64,000 nucleotides of DNA. Source: Arthrobacter stackebrandtii. GTDB lineage: Bacteria; Actinomycetota; Actinomycetes; Actinomycetales; Micrococcaceae. The number at the start of each line of letters is the position of its first letter. Positions within the stretch are counted from its first letter, which is position 1. The notes under the pieces were generated by a model. That model was not told the DNA's origin. It saw nothing but the letters and a program-made list of their open reading frames with translations, and made no database searches. The DNA lies in the NCBI RefSeq assembly GCF_017876675.1, contig NZ_JAGIOI010000001.1:3286001-3350000 (forward strand). Reading direction: 5' to 3'. The position numbers and the translations under genes are program-made. Shown one piece after another: positions 27,661 through 36,264 of the stretch.

Positions 27661-28722
27661 TCACCGCCGCAAGGAGCGGCGTGTCACTGGCTCGCCGGCC
27701 GGCGCGAGAGTCGTTGCACCCTGCTGTGCCCCAATGCCGGCGGATTTTGGCTGGGCGAATGGGGCAGTGCTGATCTTTCGCAGCATCGAATCCAGTCCGG
27801 GGGCGGCGCAGATCGTCACCGTCCCGACCGCCAGCACGGCGACGAGCAGCAGCGTGCGGAGGTGTCCGGCGTCGAACATCCTGGCAAGGGACGCCGAAAA
27901 GGTGAGCACAAAGAATCCATGCAGAAGATACACGGACAGGCTCCGCCGGCCCACGGTGGCCCAGATGGTTTTGCGGTTTGGCAGGAATGCCAAGAGCGTG
28001 ACGGTCAGGACCGCGGCTCCTACCATCAGCCCGCTGCGGACAACCACTGCTTCCAGCTGCCCGGCGTTGAGTGCCTCCGCGCTGGCGCTGCCATAGAACC
28101 AGCGCGGGGTGAGCTGGGCCCGCAGCAGAACGACAATGGCGACTACTGAACCGGCCGACAGGGCGCACTTGAGAGGCCACGTGGCGGCCGCGGTCCAAGC
28201 CAATATGCGCTTGCCGTACAGGAACCCAACGGTGAAGAAGGGGAGGAATGCCAGCATGCGTGCAGCGGAATAGGGGTAGCCGATCCATGGAACCGTGATT
28301 GCCATGAGCGCCGCCGCGATCACGACCGTGGTGGAGGCTTTGGGGAATCGGGCCATGACCGGGGTCAGCATGGTCCAGCATGCCAGTGCGAAGAGGAACC
28401 ACAAGATCCAGAATGGCGTGTCCAACGCGAAGGTGCGTTTCAGCCCGAGCAACTGAACGGTCCAGTAATAGGCGATCTGGAACAGCACGAGCAAGACGAG
28501 CAGCGGCCCCACCCGGCGGACCAGGTTCGTGGGCTTGGTGGTGATGCCGGCGAGGAACGCGAAGGCAGGCATGTGGAATGCGTAAATGATGGTCAGGGGA
28601 ACCCTGGATTCAGGGACCTTCCAGTTGTTCATTCCCTCGAGAAGGTGGCCGAGGACGACGAGGCAAATGAGGACGCCTTTGGTGATGTCGAGTCGATGAT
28701 CCCGAACTGAGGTTATGGGCAC
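27661..28722 (-). CDS. acyltransferase-3 family membrane protein
   Basis: A 353-residue integral membrane protein with about ten hydrophobic segments. The N terminus has the acyltransferase-3 pattern DHRLDITKGVLICLVVLGHLLEG, in which RLDITKG and the His of LGHLLE are typical, followed by YAFHMPAFAFLAGI. Such proteins O-acetylate surface sugars or peptidoglycan using a cytoplasmic acyl donor; the nearest known activity would be fucose 4-O-acetylase-like. The GTG at 28720-28722 with AGGA seven bases upstream is preferred over the TTG one codon before. It is transcribed alone, ending at the terminator shared with hutU. Confidence 0.82.
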   Translation of the reverse strand: MPITSVRDHRLDITKGVLICLVVLGHLLEGMNNWKVPESRVPLTIIYAFHMPAFAFLAGITTKPTNLVRRVGPLLVLLVLFQIAYYWTVQLLGLKRTFALDTPFWILWFLFALACWTMLTPVMARFPKASTTVVIAAALMAITVPWIGYPYSAARMLAFLPFFTVGFLYGKRILAWTAAATWPLKCALSAGSVVAIVVLLRAQLTPRWFYGSASAEALNAGQLEAVVVRSGLMVGAAVLTVTLLAFLPNRKTIWATVGRRSLSVYLLHGFFVLTFSASLARMFDAGHLRTLLLVAVLAVGTVTICAAPGLDSMLRKISTAPFAQPKSAGIGAQQGATTLAPAGEPVTRRSLRR

Positions 28723-28849
28723 CAAGAGATCCTAACCCTTCGGCGCCCTAGCTCAGTGGCTGCCGATATTTGTTGATTGACTTTTGTATCATGCACAGTG
28801 GGACATGTTGGGGGCCGGCCGGCGTCCAATCTATCAATCAGGAGCACAG

Positions 28850-29758
28850 GTGGGATACGCCTCATTCAGCAACACCGCACATTTCAAGGGCGACCCGGCG
28901 GAAATCTGGGACGCCTTTGCGAACCCGGCCGTGGCGGGCATCTACGCGGAGCACCAGACGGAGTTTTTCCCCGGCCCGGACTTCGCGCTCGCAGCCGGGA
29001 AGACCTGGCAGGAGCGCCACGGGGCCGAGTGCGACTTTGACGTGGTCGAGTGGACCATCACGGACTACGTGCCGCAAACGACGATCGCATTCAAGGGCAG
29101 GCAGAGCGGCATCCTCCAAAAGGTCCGGATGTCCATGGAAGCCGCGGACGGCGGCTGGACGCTGGTGGAAGACATTAGGTTCTCACCGACGGTCGGGGGA
29201 AAGTGGGGCACCAGCGTGGTTGCCTGGATCATGTGGGCCACGGGCCTGCTTGCCAAGTTCAGCGACGACCACGGCGACACATTTGACCGGCTCCGGAGGC
29301 ATCTGGACGGGGAGAGCGGGGAAGTGGCCGTGCCGGATGAGGTTCGGCTGGAGTCCGCGATGGTCGGGCATGCTTCCAGCTTTGTCCCTGCCGTGCGCAA
29401 CACCGTCTCTTCAGCAGCAGCGGACGAACTGGACGGGACCGCCGAGTCCATGGCCGCCGTCGACCGCGTCTTGGGGCACTATGGCGAGCGGACCGTGCCG
29501 CTGAGCGAGGACGACTACCTTCGCGCCGCCGCCTATGTGTTTGAGGTGGCGCGCGCGGAGTTTGGCGGCCGATACGTTGAAGACGAGGATGGCGAGGCCG
29601 TTGCGCTGGTGGTGGGCGAGCCGTCGTGCAGCGTCACGGTGATGGCGCTGGGCAAGGTCATGAAGCGTGTGCAGCACGGGCCGGCTGACAGCATCGAGTT
29701 CTTCTACGCGGGTATTGCGCCGCTCGTGGAGCGGGGGCAGTCGGCGGTGCTGCGCTGA
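28850..29758 (+). CDS. SRPBCC-like protein with uncharacterised C-terminal domain
   Basis: A 302-residue protein. The N-terminal about 150 residues (FSNTAHFKGDPAEIWDAFANPAVAGIY ... LRRHLDG) read as a START/SRPBCC ligand-binding fold, as in polyketide cyclases and AHSA1-like proteins. The C-terminal half (DEDDYLRAAAY-like region, VFEVARAEFGGRYVEDEDGEAVALVV) is separate and unrecognised. The GTG at 28850 has AGGAG five bases upstream, which decides the start over an ATG 66 bases earlier. It stands alone. A role in binding a small hydrophobic ligand is a family-level guess. Confidence 0.7.
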   Translation: MGYASFSNTAHFKGDPAEIWDAFANPAVAGIYAEHQTEFFPGPDFALAAGKTWQERHGAECDFDVVEWTITDYVPQTTIAFKGRQSGILQKVRMSMEAADGGWTLVEDIRFSPTVGGKWGTSVVAWIMWATGLLAKFSDDHGDTFDRLRRHLDGESGEVAVPDEVRLESAMVGHASSFVPAVRNTVSSAAADELDGTAESMAAVDRVLGHYGERTVPLSEDDYLRAAAYVFEVARAEFGGRYVEDEDGEAVALVVGEPSCSVTVMALGKVMKRVQHGPADSIEFFYAGIAPLVERGQSAVLR

Positions 29759-29853
29759 GGCAGGAGGGGATCGGGGCAGGGCGGCCGTGTCTGCAGAAGC
29801 ATCGCTGTCCGTGTTGCTCAAGCATGTCAGTGCCCCATGTCAGCATGGGAACC

Positions 29854-30342
29854 ATGAAGAAACTACTGACTACTTTTGCCCTTGCCGCAGTCCTGGCGCT
29901 GACAGGTTGCGGAGGAACTGCCGATGCGCCGGCAGGCGAGGGCGTGTCCGGACAAGCCATCGAGGCCCCTGCAAAGGCCGAAGAGCCCGCTCCTGTCCAG
30001 GAAGCGCCCAAGGCTCCGGATCTGACCGGTTCCTGGAAGGAAGCCGACAGTGCCAGCAAGGAAACCTACCAGCAGGCCACGATCACTGCTGACACGATTA
30101 CGGTCGAATGGGTGTCTGACGGTGGCGACACGACTGCAGTGTATTGGGTGGGGACGTTTGTGGCTCCGGTCGACGCCACGAAGCCGTACACGTGGTCTTC
30201 CCAACGGGACGCCGCCGCGACCGACATGGCGCTCCTGGCATCCTCCGATGACGCCAAGGACTTCACCTTCGACGGGGACACGATCAGCTACAAGGTCACG
30301 GCCCTCGGCACCACGGTGACCGCCAAGCTCAAGAAGGGCTGA
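29854..30342 (+). CDS. small secreted lipoprotein of unknown function
   Basis: A 162-residue protein with a classic lipoprotein signal peptide: MKKLLTTFALAAVLALTGCGG, read as MKKLLTTFALAAV then LALTGC, with the lipobox Cys near 19. A Pro/Glu/Ala-rich linker follows to about 55. The C-terminal domain (DLTGSWKEADSASKETYQ ... TVTAKLKKG) looks like a beta-barrel or lipocalin-like fold in which LTGSW opens the first strand. No function is recognised. The ATG at 29854 gives the best signal peptide; an in-frame ATG nine bases upstream is possible. Confidence 0.75.
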   Translation: MKKLLTTFALAAVLALTGCGGTADAPAGEGVSGQAIEAPAKAEEPAPVQEAPKAPDLTGSWKEADSASKETYQQATITADTITVEWVSDGGDTTAVYWVGTFVAPVDATKPYTWSSQRDAAATDMALLASSDDAKDFTFDGDTISYKVTALGTTVTAKLKKG

Positions 30343-30370
30343 GAAGCCGAACTGGTGGCGGCTTCCGCAC

Positions 30371-30745
30371 TCACGCCTTCGTGGCCAGGGTTGCGGCGAG
30401 CGAGTCCAATGCGCCGGGCACCAGTGAGTAGTAGGCCCACACCCCGCGTTTTTCACGGGTGAGCAGCCCTGCTTCCACCAGAATCTTCAGGTGGTGCGAG
30501 ACCGTGGGTTGGCCCAGTTCCAGCGGTTCGGTGATGTCGCAGACGCAGGTCTCGGCCGCGGGGTCGTTGGAGATGATCGACAGGATGCGCAGCCGGTTGG
30601 GATCCGCCAGCGCCTTGAACCGGGCGGCCAGGGCAATGGCCTCGTCCGTGCGCAGAAGCCCCTGCGCCGGTGGTGCATCGCAGCACGCTGCATCAGGCCT
30701 GCTGCCCGCAGCCGTGTTCAATTCATCAACCAGCGGTGTTGGCAT
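30371..30745 (-). CDS. arsR: ArsR-family arsenic-responsive repressor
   Basis: A 124-residue winged-helix repressor. ALADPNRLRILSII and PTVSHHLKILVEAGLL form the DNA-binding domain. ETCVCDITE supplies the adjacent cysteine pair of the ArsR metal site, with more Cys in AACCDAPP near the N terminus as possible extra arsenite ligands. It should repress the divergent acr3 operon until arsenite binds. The ATG at 30743-30745 is chosen; an upstream start at 30811 would add 22 residues but overlap the operator region. An ACATCGA/TCGATGT dyad lies between it and acr3. Confidence 0.9.
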   Translation of the reverse strand: MPTPLVDELNTAAGSRPDAACCDAPPAQGLLRTDEAIALAARFKALADPNRLRILSIISNDPAAETCVCDITEPLELGQPTVSHHLKILVEAGLLTREKRGVWAYYSLVPGALDSLAATLATKA

Positions 30746-30818
30746 GGTCCCGGTCCTGCCTTCATTCGACTCCCCAACGGGAGATTGACAACCATCGATA
30801 TGTTCAACCATACTCGAA

Positions 30819-30838
30819 ACATCGAAAACCGTCGATGT
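30819..30838. promoter_or_regulatory. candidate ArsR operator
   Basis: Perfect 7-bp arms ACATCGA (30819-30825) and TCGATGT (30832-30838) with a 6-base spacer lie in the short region between divergent arsR and acr3. A second ATCGAT stands at 30794-30799. Position and symmetry fit binding by an ArsR dimer. Confidence 0.6.
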
Positions 30839-30874
30839 CTGACCGCAGGCGTCCCAAAGTGGAGAGTATCAATT

Positions 30875-31978
30875 GTGACAACCACCGCCGCCCCCGCACC
30901 GCCACACACGGGACAACTGCCGGGCAGGCTTTCCATCCTTGACCGCTACCTCGCCGTCTGGATCCTCGCAGCCATGGCACTGGGCCTGGCGCTGGGCAAG
31001 CTTGTCCCGCAATTGGGCGGGGCGATGGGCACCTGGCAGGTGGCGGGAGTGTCGGTGCCCATCGCCGTCGGACTTCTGGTGATGATGTACCCGGTCCTGG
31101 CCAAGGTCCGCTACAACGAGACCGGCCGGGTGCTGGGCGACCGGAAGCTTATGGCCACCTCGCTGGTGATCAACTGGCTGCTGGCGCCGGCCTTCATGTT
31201 TGCACTGGCTTGGATCTTCCTGGCCGACCTGCCCGAATACCGCACCGGTCTGATCATTGTGGGGCTGGCGCGCTGCATCGCCATGGTGTTCATTTGGAAC
31301 GACCTCGCCTGTGGCGACCGTGAGGCTGCGGCCGTGCTGGTGGCCGTCAACTCGGTGTTCCAGGTGTTTGCGTTTGGTGCGCTGGGCTGGTTCTACCTGC
31401 AATGGCTGCCGCAGATGCTGGGGCTGCCCACCACGAGCGCCGACTTCTCGTTCTGGGCCATCACGCTCTCTGTCCTGGTGTTCCTGGGCATCCCGCTCGT
31501 GGCCGGATGGCTGAGCCGCACGCTGGGGGAGCGGGTGCGCGGACGGGACTGGTACGAGGGCACGTTCCTGCCGAAGGTTGGCCCGTGGGCGCTGTACGGG
31601 CTGCTGTTCACCATTGTGCTGCTGTTCGCGCTGCAGGGGGAGGCGATCACCGCCAAGCCGCTCGACGTGGTTCGCATTGCCCTGCCGCTGGTGGTCTATT
31701 TCGTGGTGGTGTTTGCCGCCTCGATGGCCATCGGCCGGGTGCTGAAGCTGGGCTACCCCCGCACCACAACCCTCGCGTTCACCGCCGCCAGCAACAACTT
31801 CGAGCTCGCCATCGCCGTGGCCATTGCGACCTTCGGCGTCACCAGCGGCCAGGCGCTCGCCGGCGTGGTGGGCCCGCTCATTGAGGTGCCGCTGCTCGTG
31901 GCACTGGTCTACGTGGCCCTGTGGTCGCGCAAATTCTTCACCCCGTCCCTTTCACCTACCGCCAAGGATGCCGCATGA
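30875..31978 (+). CDS. acr3: ACR3-family arsenite efflux permease
   Basis: A 367-residue membrane protein with about ten transmembrane segments. The essential Cys of ACR3 lies in GLARCIAMVFIWNDLACGD (read as LARCIAMVF), and FTAASNNFELAIAVAIA (read as ASNNFELAIAVA) is the conserved second motif. It exports arsenite (and probably antimonite) using the proton gradient. The GTG at 30875 has GGAGAG eight bases upstream. Its stop overlaps the arsC ATG by 4 bp. Expression is expected to be controlled by the divergent ArsR. Confidence 0.95.
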   Translation: MTTTAAPAPPHTGQLPGRLSILDRYLAVWILAAMALGLALGKLVPQLGGAMGTWQVAGVSVPIAVGLLVMMYPVLAKVRYNETGRVLGDRKLMATSLVINWLLAPAFMFALAWIFLADLPEYRTGLIIVGLARCIAMVFIWNDLACGDREAAAVLVAVNSVFQVFAFGALGWFYLQWLPQMLGLPTTSADFSFWAITLSVLVFLGIPLVAGWLSRTLGERVRGRDWYEGTFLPKVGPWALYGLLFTIVLLFALQGEAITAKPLDVVRIALPLVVYFVVVFAASMAIGRVLKLGYPRTTTLAFTAASNNFELAIAVAIATFGVTSGQALAGVVGPLIEVPLLVALVYVALWSRKFFTPSLSPTAKDAA

Positions 31979-32388
31979 CCGCCACCAAGCCCTCCGTCCT
32001 GTTCGTCTGCGTCCACAACGCCGGCCGCTCCCAGATGGCCGCCGCCTTCCTGGCCAACCTCTCCGCCGGGCAGGTGGAGGTCCGCTCCGCCGGCTCCGCC
32101 CCCGCCGACTCCGTCAACCCCGCGGCCGTGGAGGCCATGCGCGAGGTGGGCATCGACATGTCTGCAGAGGTGCCGAAGGTCCTTTCCACAGCGGCAGTGG
32201 AGACCTCCGACGTCGTCATCACCATGGGCTGCGGCGACACCTGCCCGATCTTCCCCGGCAAGCGCTACGAGGACTGGGAACTCGAGGACCCCGCCGGGCA
32301 GGGCGTTGAGGCCGTCCGCCCCATCCGCGACGAGATCCGCAGGCGGGTTGACGGGCTCATCGAGTCCCTGTTCCCCGGCGCTGCCTGA
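31975..32388 (+). CDS. arsC: arsenate reductase, low-molecular-weight phosphatase type
   Basis: A 137-residue enzyme reducing arsenate to arsenite for export by the preceding ACR3. The phosphatase loop CVHNAGRS (Cys near 12) binds arsenate. GCGDTCPIFPGKRYEDWELEDP, read as MGCGDTCPIFPG, carries two more cysteines as in thioredoxin-coupled enzymes; actinobacterial relatives may use mycothiol instead, so the electron donor is left open. The ATG overlaps the acr3 stop (ATGA), indicating coupling. Confidence 0.92.
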   Translation: MTATKPSVLFVCVHNAGRSQMAAAFLANLSAGQVEVRSAGSAPADSVNPAAVEAMREVGIDMSAEVPKVLSTAAVETSDVVITMGCGDTCPIFPGKRYEDWELEDPAGQGVEAVRPIRDEIRRRVDGLIESLFPGAA

Positions 32389-32419
32389 CATTTCCACCCG
32401 CATTAGGAGCCGCAAGACC

Positions 32420-33895
32420 ATGAGTTCACGCCATCCAATTGTTGTCATCGGTGCCGGGCCCGTCGGCCTGGCCGCCGCAGCCCACCTGCTTGAGCGCGGG
32501 CAGAAAGTTGTTGTGCTCGAGGCCGGCGCCTCCGCCGGTGCCGCGATGGGGCAGTGGGGCCACATCAAACTGTTCTCCACCTGGCGGTACAACATCGACG
32601 CCGCCGCCCGCCGGCTGCTGGAGACCCCTGCAGGCGGGTACGACGGCGGATGGGCGGCACCGCGCGAAACGCGCCTGCCGACCGGGGCTGAGATGGTGAA
32701 CGGGTACCTGGCGCCGCTGGCCGCCCACCCGTCGATGGCGCCCCGCATCAGGTACGGGCACAAGGTCACCGCTGTCACCCGGGTGCTGAACTCCGGGGCC
32801 GGGGTTGACCTCTCCCGCTCCGCCGGACGCGACGACTCCCTGTTCCTCGTGCGCACCGAGGCGGACGGCGCAACCGTGGACGTCACCGCTCGTGCCGTGA
32901 TCGATGCCTCCGGCACGTGGGGAATGCCCAACCCTGCCGGGCGTTCCGGCATCCCGGCCATCGGTGAGGACGCTGCGCGTGCCGCCGGCTTCGTCTCCTC
33001 GCCCCTGCCGGACGTGCTGGGAGCGGACCGTGCGCAGTTCGCCGGGAAGGCCGTGCTGGTCCTGGGCGCCGGGCACTCGGCCGCCAACACGCTCCTGGCG
33101 CTGGCCCGGCTGCGCCAGCAGGATCCTGCCACGACCATCCTGTGGGGGCTGCGCGGTACGGCCAATCCCGTCAGGCTCTACGGAGGAGGGGCAGCCGACG
33201 AGCTGCCCGCCCGCGGCCAGCTCGGTACGAGCCTGCGCCGCTTCGTGGACAACGGCGACATCACCCTCGTGGAGAACGTTGCCGTTGCATCGATCGCATC
33301 CGGCGCCACTGCCGGCGTGGAGCTGGCGCTCGCAGACGGCCGCACCCTTTCGGCCGACGTGGTGGTTCCGGCCACCGGCTTCCGCCCCGACCTGTCGATC
33401 CTGTCCGAACTCCGCCTGGACCTGGACCCCGTTGTCCAGGCGCCGCGCGCGCTGGGCCCCCTGATCGATCCCGAGTTTCACAGCTGCGGCACGGTGGAGG
33501 CCCATGGGGAGCGGGTGCTTTCGCATCCCGAACCCAACTTCTACCTTGTGGGCATGAAGAGCTACGGCCGGGCCCCGACCTTCCTCATGGCCACCGGCTA
33601 CGAACAGGTGCGATCCATCGCGGCAGCCCTCGCCGGGGACCGGGCCGCTGCAGACGCCGTCGAACTCCAGCTGCCGGAAACCGGCGTCTGTTCCACGGAC
33701 CTGTCCGGTTCCTGCGACGCACCGGCTGCCGGGGCAGAAAATGCCGCGCAGGCAGGCTGCGGCGCCCCTGAGCCAAGCGCCGGGCCCGAAGCTGGAGGCT
33801 GCTGCGGTGCGCCCGAACCCGTCACGATCGGTTTCGCCACCGGAACCCTGCACGGTTTCACCGAAGTGGCCGGGGCACACGCTAGGCGCTCCTGA
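32420..33895 (+). CDS. flavin-dependent monooxygenase of an arsenic operon (ArsO-like)
   Basis: A 491-residue FAD/NAD(P) oxidoreductase. VIGAGPVGLAAAAHLLE (FAD dinucleotide fold, residues 9-25), VLVLGAGHSAANTLLALA-type NADP fold (GAGHSAANT, about 217) and PATGFRPDLS mark the flavin-monooxygenase class that includes ArsO. The last 70 residues form an unusual tail with Cys in GVCSTDLSGSCDA, AGCGAP and GGCCGAP, which could bind metal or arsenite. It follows arsC by 31 bases with AGGAG upstream. ArsO is proposed to act on arsenic compounds; the reaction is not firmly known. Confidence 0.8.
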   Translation: MSSRHPIVVIGAGPVGLAAAAHLLERGQKVVVLEAGASAGAAMGQWGHIKLFSTWRYNIDAAARRLLETPAGGYDGGWAAPRETRLPTGAEMVNGYLAPLAAHPSMAPRIRYGHKVTAVTRVLNSGAGVDLSRSAGRDDSLFLVRTEADGATVDVTARAVIDASGTWGMPNPAGRSGIPAIGEDAARAAGFVSSPLPDVLGADRAQFAGKAVLVLGAGHSAANTLLALARLRQQDPATTILWGLRGTANPVRLYGGGAADELPARGQLGTSLRRFVDNGDITLVENVAVASIASGATAGVELALADGRTLSADVVVPATGFRPDLSILSELRLDLDPVVQAPRALGPLIDPEFHSCGTVEAHGERVLSHPEPNFYLVGMKSYGRAPTFLMATGYEQVRSIAAALAGDRAAADAVELQLPETGVCSTDLSGSCDAPAAGAENAAQAGCGAPEPSAGPEAGGCCGAPEPVTIGFATGTLHGFTEVAGAHARRS

Positions 33896-33922
33896 ACTAT
33901 GCCCTAATTGGGTGGTGGGTGC

Positions 33923-33941
33923 GGATGCAAGAAGTTCGCAC
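33923..33941. repeat. 19-bp direct repeat, left copy (right copy 35169-35187)
   Basis: GGATGCAAGAAGTTCGCAC here and GGATGTAAGAAGTTCGCAC at 35169-35187 differ at one base, in the same orientation, on either side of the hypothetical/GNAT gene pair. They lie 1.25 kb apart, outside both reading frames. Confidence 0.75.
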
Positions 33942-33942
33942 T

Positions 33943-34308
33943 CTATTCCAGCGGCAGCTCGGTCCACGTGGCCGTGCCTGCGGTGAGGTGCCGGAGGACG
34001 TCGTCGCAGAAACTGTCGACGGCGTATCCCAGTGAGTCGGCCACGTCCTGGCCGCCGGAGCTGAACACGATGTCGGCTGCGCCGCTGCCCTGCGAGAGCA
34101 CCTCAACGCCGAAGCCGCCCTGGAAGTATCGGCCGCGTTCGCCGTCGTTGTCCAGCCCTGCCAGCCAGCTTCCCAGCAGGGCATCGAGCGCCTCCGGATC
34201 GGCGCCGCGGAGGTTCAGTGCAAGGCGGGCGACCTTGTCCAGGAGCGGGTTGTCGGGACCCCACACCCAGCCGAAATTCATGGCGTAGCGCTGCGGCGAA
34301 TTCGTCAT
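33943..34308 (-). CDS. hypothetical protein paired with a GNAT acetyltransferase
   Basis: A 121-residue soluble protein, not recognised. It starts MTNSPQRYAMNFGWVWGPDNPLLDKVARLAL and ends FCDDVLRHLTAGTATWTELPLE; parts such as NFGWVWGPDNPLLDK and GSWLAGLDNDGERGRYF look like an alpha/beta domain of the kind found in small immunity or antitoxin-like proteins, but that is only impression. Its start lies eight bases after the acetyltransferase stop, so they are co-transcribed. The pair is bracketed by a 19-bp direct repeat. Confidence 0.65.
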   Translation of the reverse strand: MTNSPQRYAMNFGWVWGPDNPLLDKVARLALNLRGADPEALDALLGSWLAGLDNDGERGRYFQGGFGVEVLSQGSGAADIVFSSGGQDVADSLGYAVDSFCDDVLRHLTAGTATWTELPLE

Positions 34309-34315
34309 GGCCTGC

Positions 34316-35098
34316 TCATCGCTTCCAGTTGTAGGGCGTGGTGGTGGAGACCTTGAGCAGGCCGGAGCGCTCCAGGATGGGGCGGGAGAATTCGGTGGAG
34401 TCGCTGTGCACCAGCGTCTTGCCCTGGGCCAGGGCGGAGCACGCCCGCGCTGCGGTAAGTGCACGGTAAATGCCGCGGCCGCGGAACGCCTCAAGCGTGG
34501 CGCCGCCCCAGATCCCGGCGAAGTCCGTGTTGGGCACCGGTTCGAGCCTGCCCGTGCTGACCATGCGCCCGCCAACCTCGGCCACCCACAGTTCCATGCC
34601 GTCATTGCGGGCCAAACGGGCGATAAGGGCGTCGGCCTGGCGGGTGCTGACTGCTTCGCCGAATGCTTCATCGGCCATGGCGCTCATGGCACGCACGTCG
34701 TCGCTGCCCGCCACCTTGCGCAGGCTCACGCCGTCGGGCAGGGGAGCATCCTGGCACAGGGCCTCGAGCGGGCCCACCATGATGGACTCGGTGTCGTCGG
34801 GGGTGAAGCCGTTGGCGATGAGGGCTTCGTGCAGGCCGGGCGCGTGGTCGTGGCCGCGGGTCTTCCACTCCACCTCCGTGATGTCCGGGTTGCTGCGGAA
34901 ATGCTCCAGCGCCTGGTTGACGACGGCGGTGAGCCCGCCAACGCCGTCGAGGTCCTGGTAGGTGATGAATCCGCGGCCGCCTGCGAAGGTCACCAGCCGC
35001 AGCGGGCCCATCCGGGTGACATCAACGGCGCTGGGCGTCTCGGCGTCGGTGCGCAATTGCTGGTCATAGGCCTTGAGGTACTGCTCTTTGATGGTCAT
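34316..35098 (-). CDS. GNAT-family N-acetyltransferase
   Basis: A 260-residue protein. The C-terminal 130 residues are a GNAT domain with the acetyl-CoA loop LEAFRGRGIYRALTAARA (RGRGIYRAL, about 200) and a following strand TLVHSDSTEFSRPILERSGL typical of the fold. The N-terminal 120 residues resemble a second, degenerate GNAT-like half. It transfers acetyl to an unknown small molecule or protein. The ATG at 35096-35098 has AGGA ten bases upstream. It is followed by the 121-residue hypothetical gene. Confidence 0.85.
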   Translation of the reverse strand: MTIKEQYLKAYDQQLRTDAETPSAVDVTRMGPLRLVTFAGGRGFITYQDLDGVGGLTAVVNQALEHFRSNPDITEVEWKTRGHDHAPGLHEALIANGFTPDDTESIMVGPLEALCQDAPLPDGVSLRKVAGSDDVRAMSAMADEAFGEAVSTRQADALIARLARNDGMELWVAEVGGRMVSTGRLEPVPNTDFAGIWGGATLEAFRGRGIYRALTAARACSALAQGKTLVHSDSTEFSRPILERSGLLKVSTTTPYNWKR

Positions 35099-35194
35099 TG
35101 GGATTCATCCTCACAGCTACCGGGTGCACGGCGCAAGCATGGATGAACAGTGATGCGGTTCTTGCATCGGATGTAAGAAGTTCGCACCATCTTT

Positions 35195-35218
35195 GCACCC
35201 GCACCCGCACCCGCACCC
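35195..35218. repeat. GCACCC tandem repeat, four units
   Basis: Four exact GCACCC hexamers lie eight bases after the right copy of the 19-bp direct repeat. The gap 35099-35328 otherwise holds a copy of CCGGCGTCGTGC (35265-35276) and no gene. Confidence 0.85.
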
Positions 35219-35328
35219 AGCCCAGGCCCCGCCCAAGGTGGGGATGAACCGTGAAGGCGGGTGCCCGGCGTCGTGCCTCAACGGTGCAAGGGGCAGCCAA
35301 GGCCCAGCGGCTTGGGGGAGGGCGGCGC

Positions 35329-36264
35329 TCAGGCCTGGACGTGTGCCGGCCGTCCGGGAGGGTGTGAGGGCGTGCCGCTTTGTTTGGCGGGCGCCATGGT
35401 CAGCACGGCAAGGCTCGCGGCGATCACGCCAAGGCCTGCCCACCCCAGCGGGCTGAGCCGTTCCCCGACGACCACGACCGCCAGGACCGCGGCCACCGCC
35501 GGCTCACTGAGCGTGATGGTGGTGGCCGTGCTGGCGGGCAGCCGCGACAGGCCCAGGCCGAACAGGACGTAGCCGAGGAACATCGGGACCAGCGCCATGT
35601 AGGCGGCGACGGCGAATGCCTGCGGGCTCGCGAGAAGGGGAGCGCCGGTGGCGGCGAGAACCGGCATGAGCAGCAGCCCGCCCGCGCCGAAGACGGAGCC
35701 CATGGAGGCCGCGCGGCCGATTCCGTCGTCCATCAGGCGCCGGGCGGCCCAGGAGTAGAGGGAGTAGCTGGCGCCGGCGACCAGGCCCAGGCCGAGGCCG
35801 GCGAGGGTTGCCGGGGTGCCGGCGGGGTCGTTCTGCAGCTGGGAGAGGCAGAGCATGAGGCTTCCAGCGATGCCCAACGCCGCGGCTGCCATCCACCAGC
35901 GGCCCAGCGGTGCCCGGCCCGCCAGCCGTTCGAGCACGCCCGAGGCCAGCGGCGCCGACGCCAGCGAGACCACGGTGCCCAGCGCCACTCCTGCAAGGTG
36001 CATGGAGCTGTAGAAGGCGAGCGGGTAGACGGCGACCGCGACGGCGCCCAGGGCCACGGTCCGGCTGTTGGCCCGCAGGCGCGGAGCTTCTCGGCGAAGC
36101 TGCGGGATTGCGATGATCGCCTGCAGCAGGCCGCCGATGCCGAGTGCCGCGGCGCCAATGGCGAGGGGTCCGGCGTCGGGCGCAAACGTGGCGGCCGTTC
36201 CGGTGGTGCCCCACAGGATGGAGGCGGCGGTGACGGCGGCAATGCCGGCCAGGCGCCGGTTCAC
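35329..36264 (-). CDS. EamA-family (DMT) exporter
   Basis: A 311-residue membrane protein with ten hydrophobic segments arranged as two EamA repeats (IAAVTAASILWGTTGTAATF at the start, GLVAGASYSLYSWAARRL in the second half, then ITLSEPAVAAVLAVVVVGERLSP, read as LSEPAVAAVLA and GERLSP). These signatures are typical of drug/metabolite exporters; the cargo is unknown. The GTG at 36262-36264 overlaps the TetR stop by 4 bp, so regulator and exporter are one unit, a common efflux arrangement. Confidence 0.88.
   Translation of the reverse strand: MNRRLAGIAAVTAASILWGTTGTAATFAPDAGPLAIGAAALGIGGLLQAIIAIPQLRREAPRLRANSRTVALGAVAVAVYPLAFYSSMHLAGVALGTVVSLASAPLASGVLERLAGRAPLGRWWMAAAALGIAGSLMLCLSQLQNDPAGTPATLAGLGLGLVAGASYSLYSWAARRLMDDGIGRAASMGSVFGAGGLLLMPVLAATGAPLLASPQAFAVAAYMALVPMFLGYVLFGLGLSRLPASTATTITLSEPAVAAVLAVVVVGERLSPLGWAGLGVIAASLAVLTMAPAKQSGTPSHPPGRPAHVQA

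Noticed and set aside
28744-28775. tRNA-like start (GCCCTAGCTCAGTGGC)
   Set aside because: Resembles a tRNA D-arm, but no anticodon stem, T-arm or acceptor stem follows.
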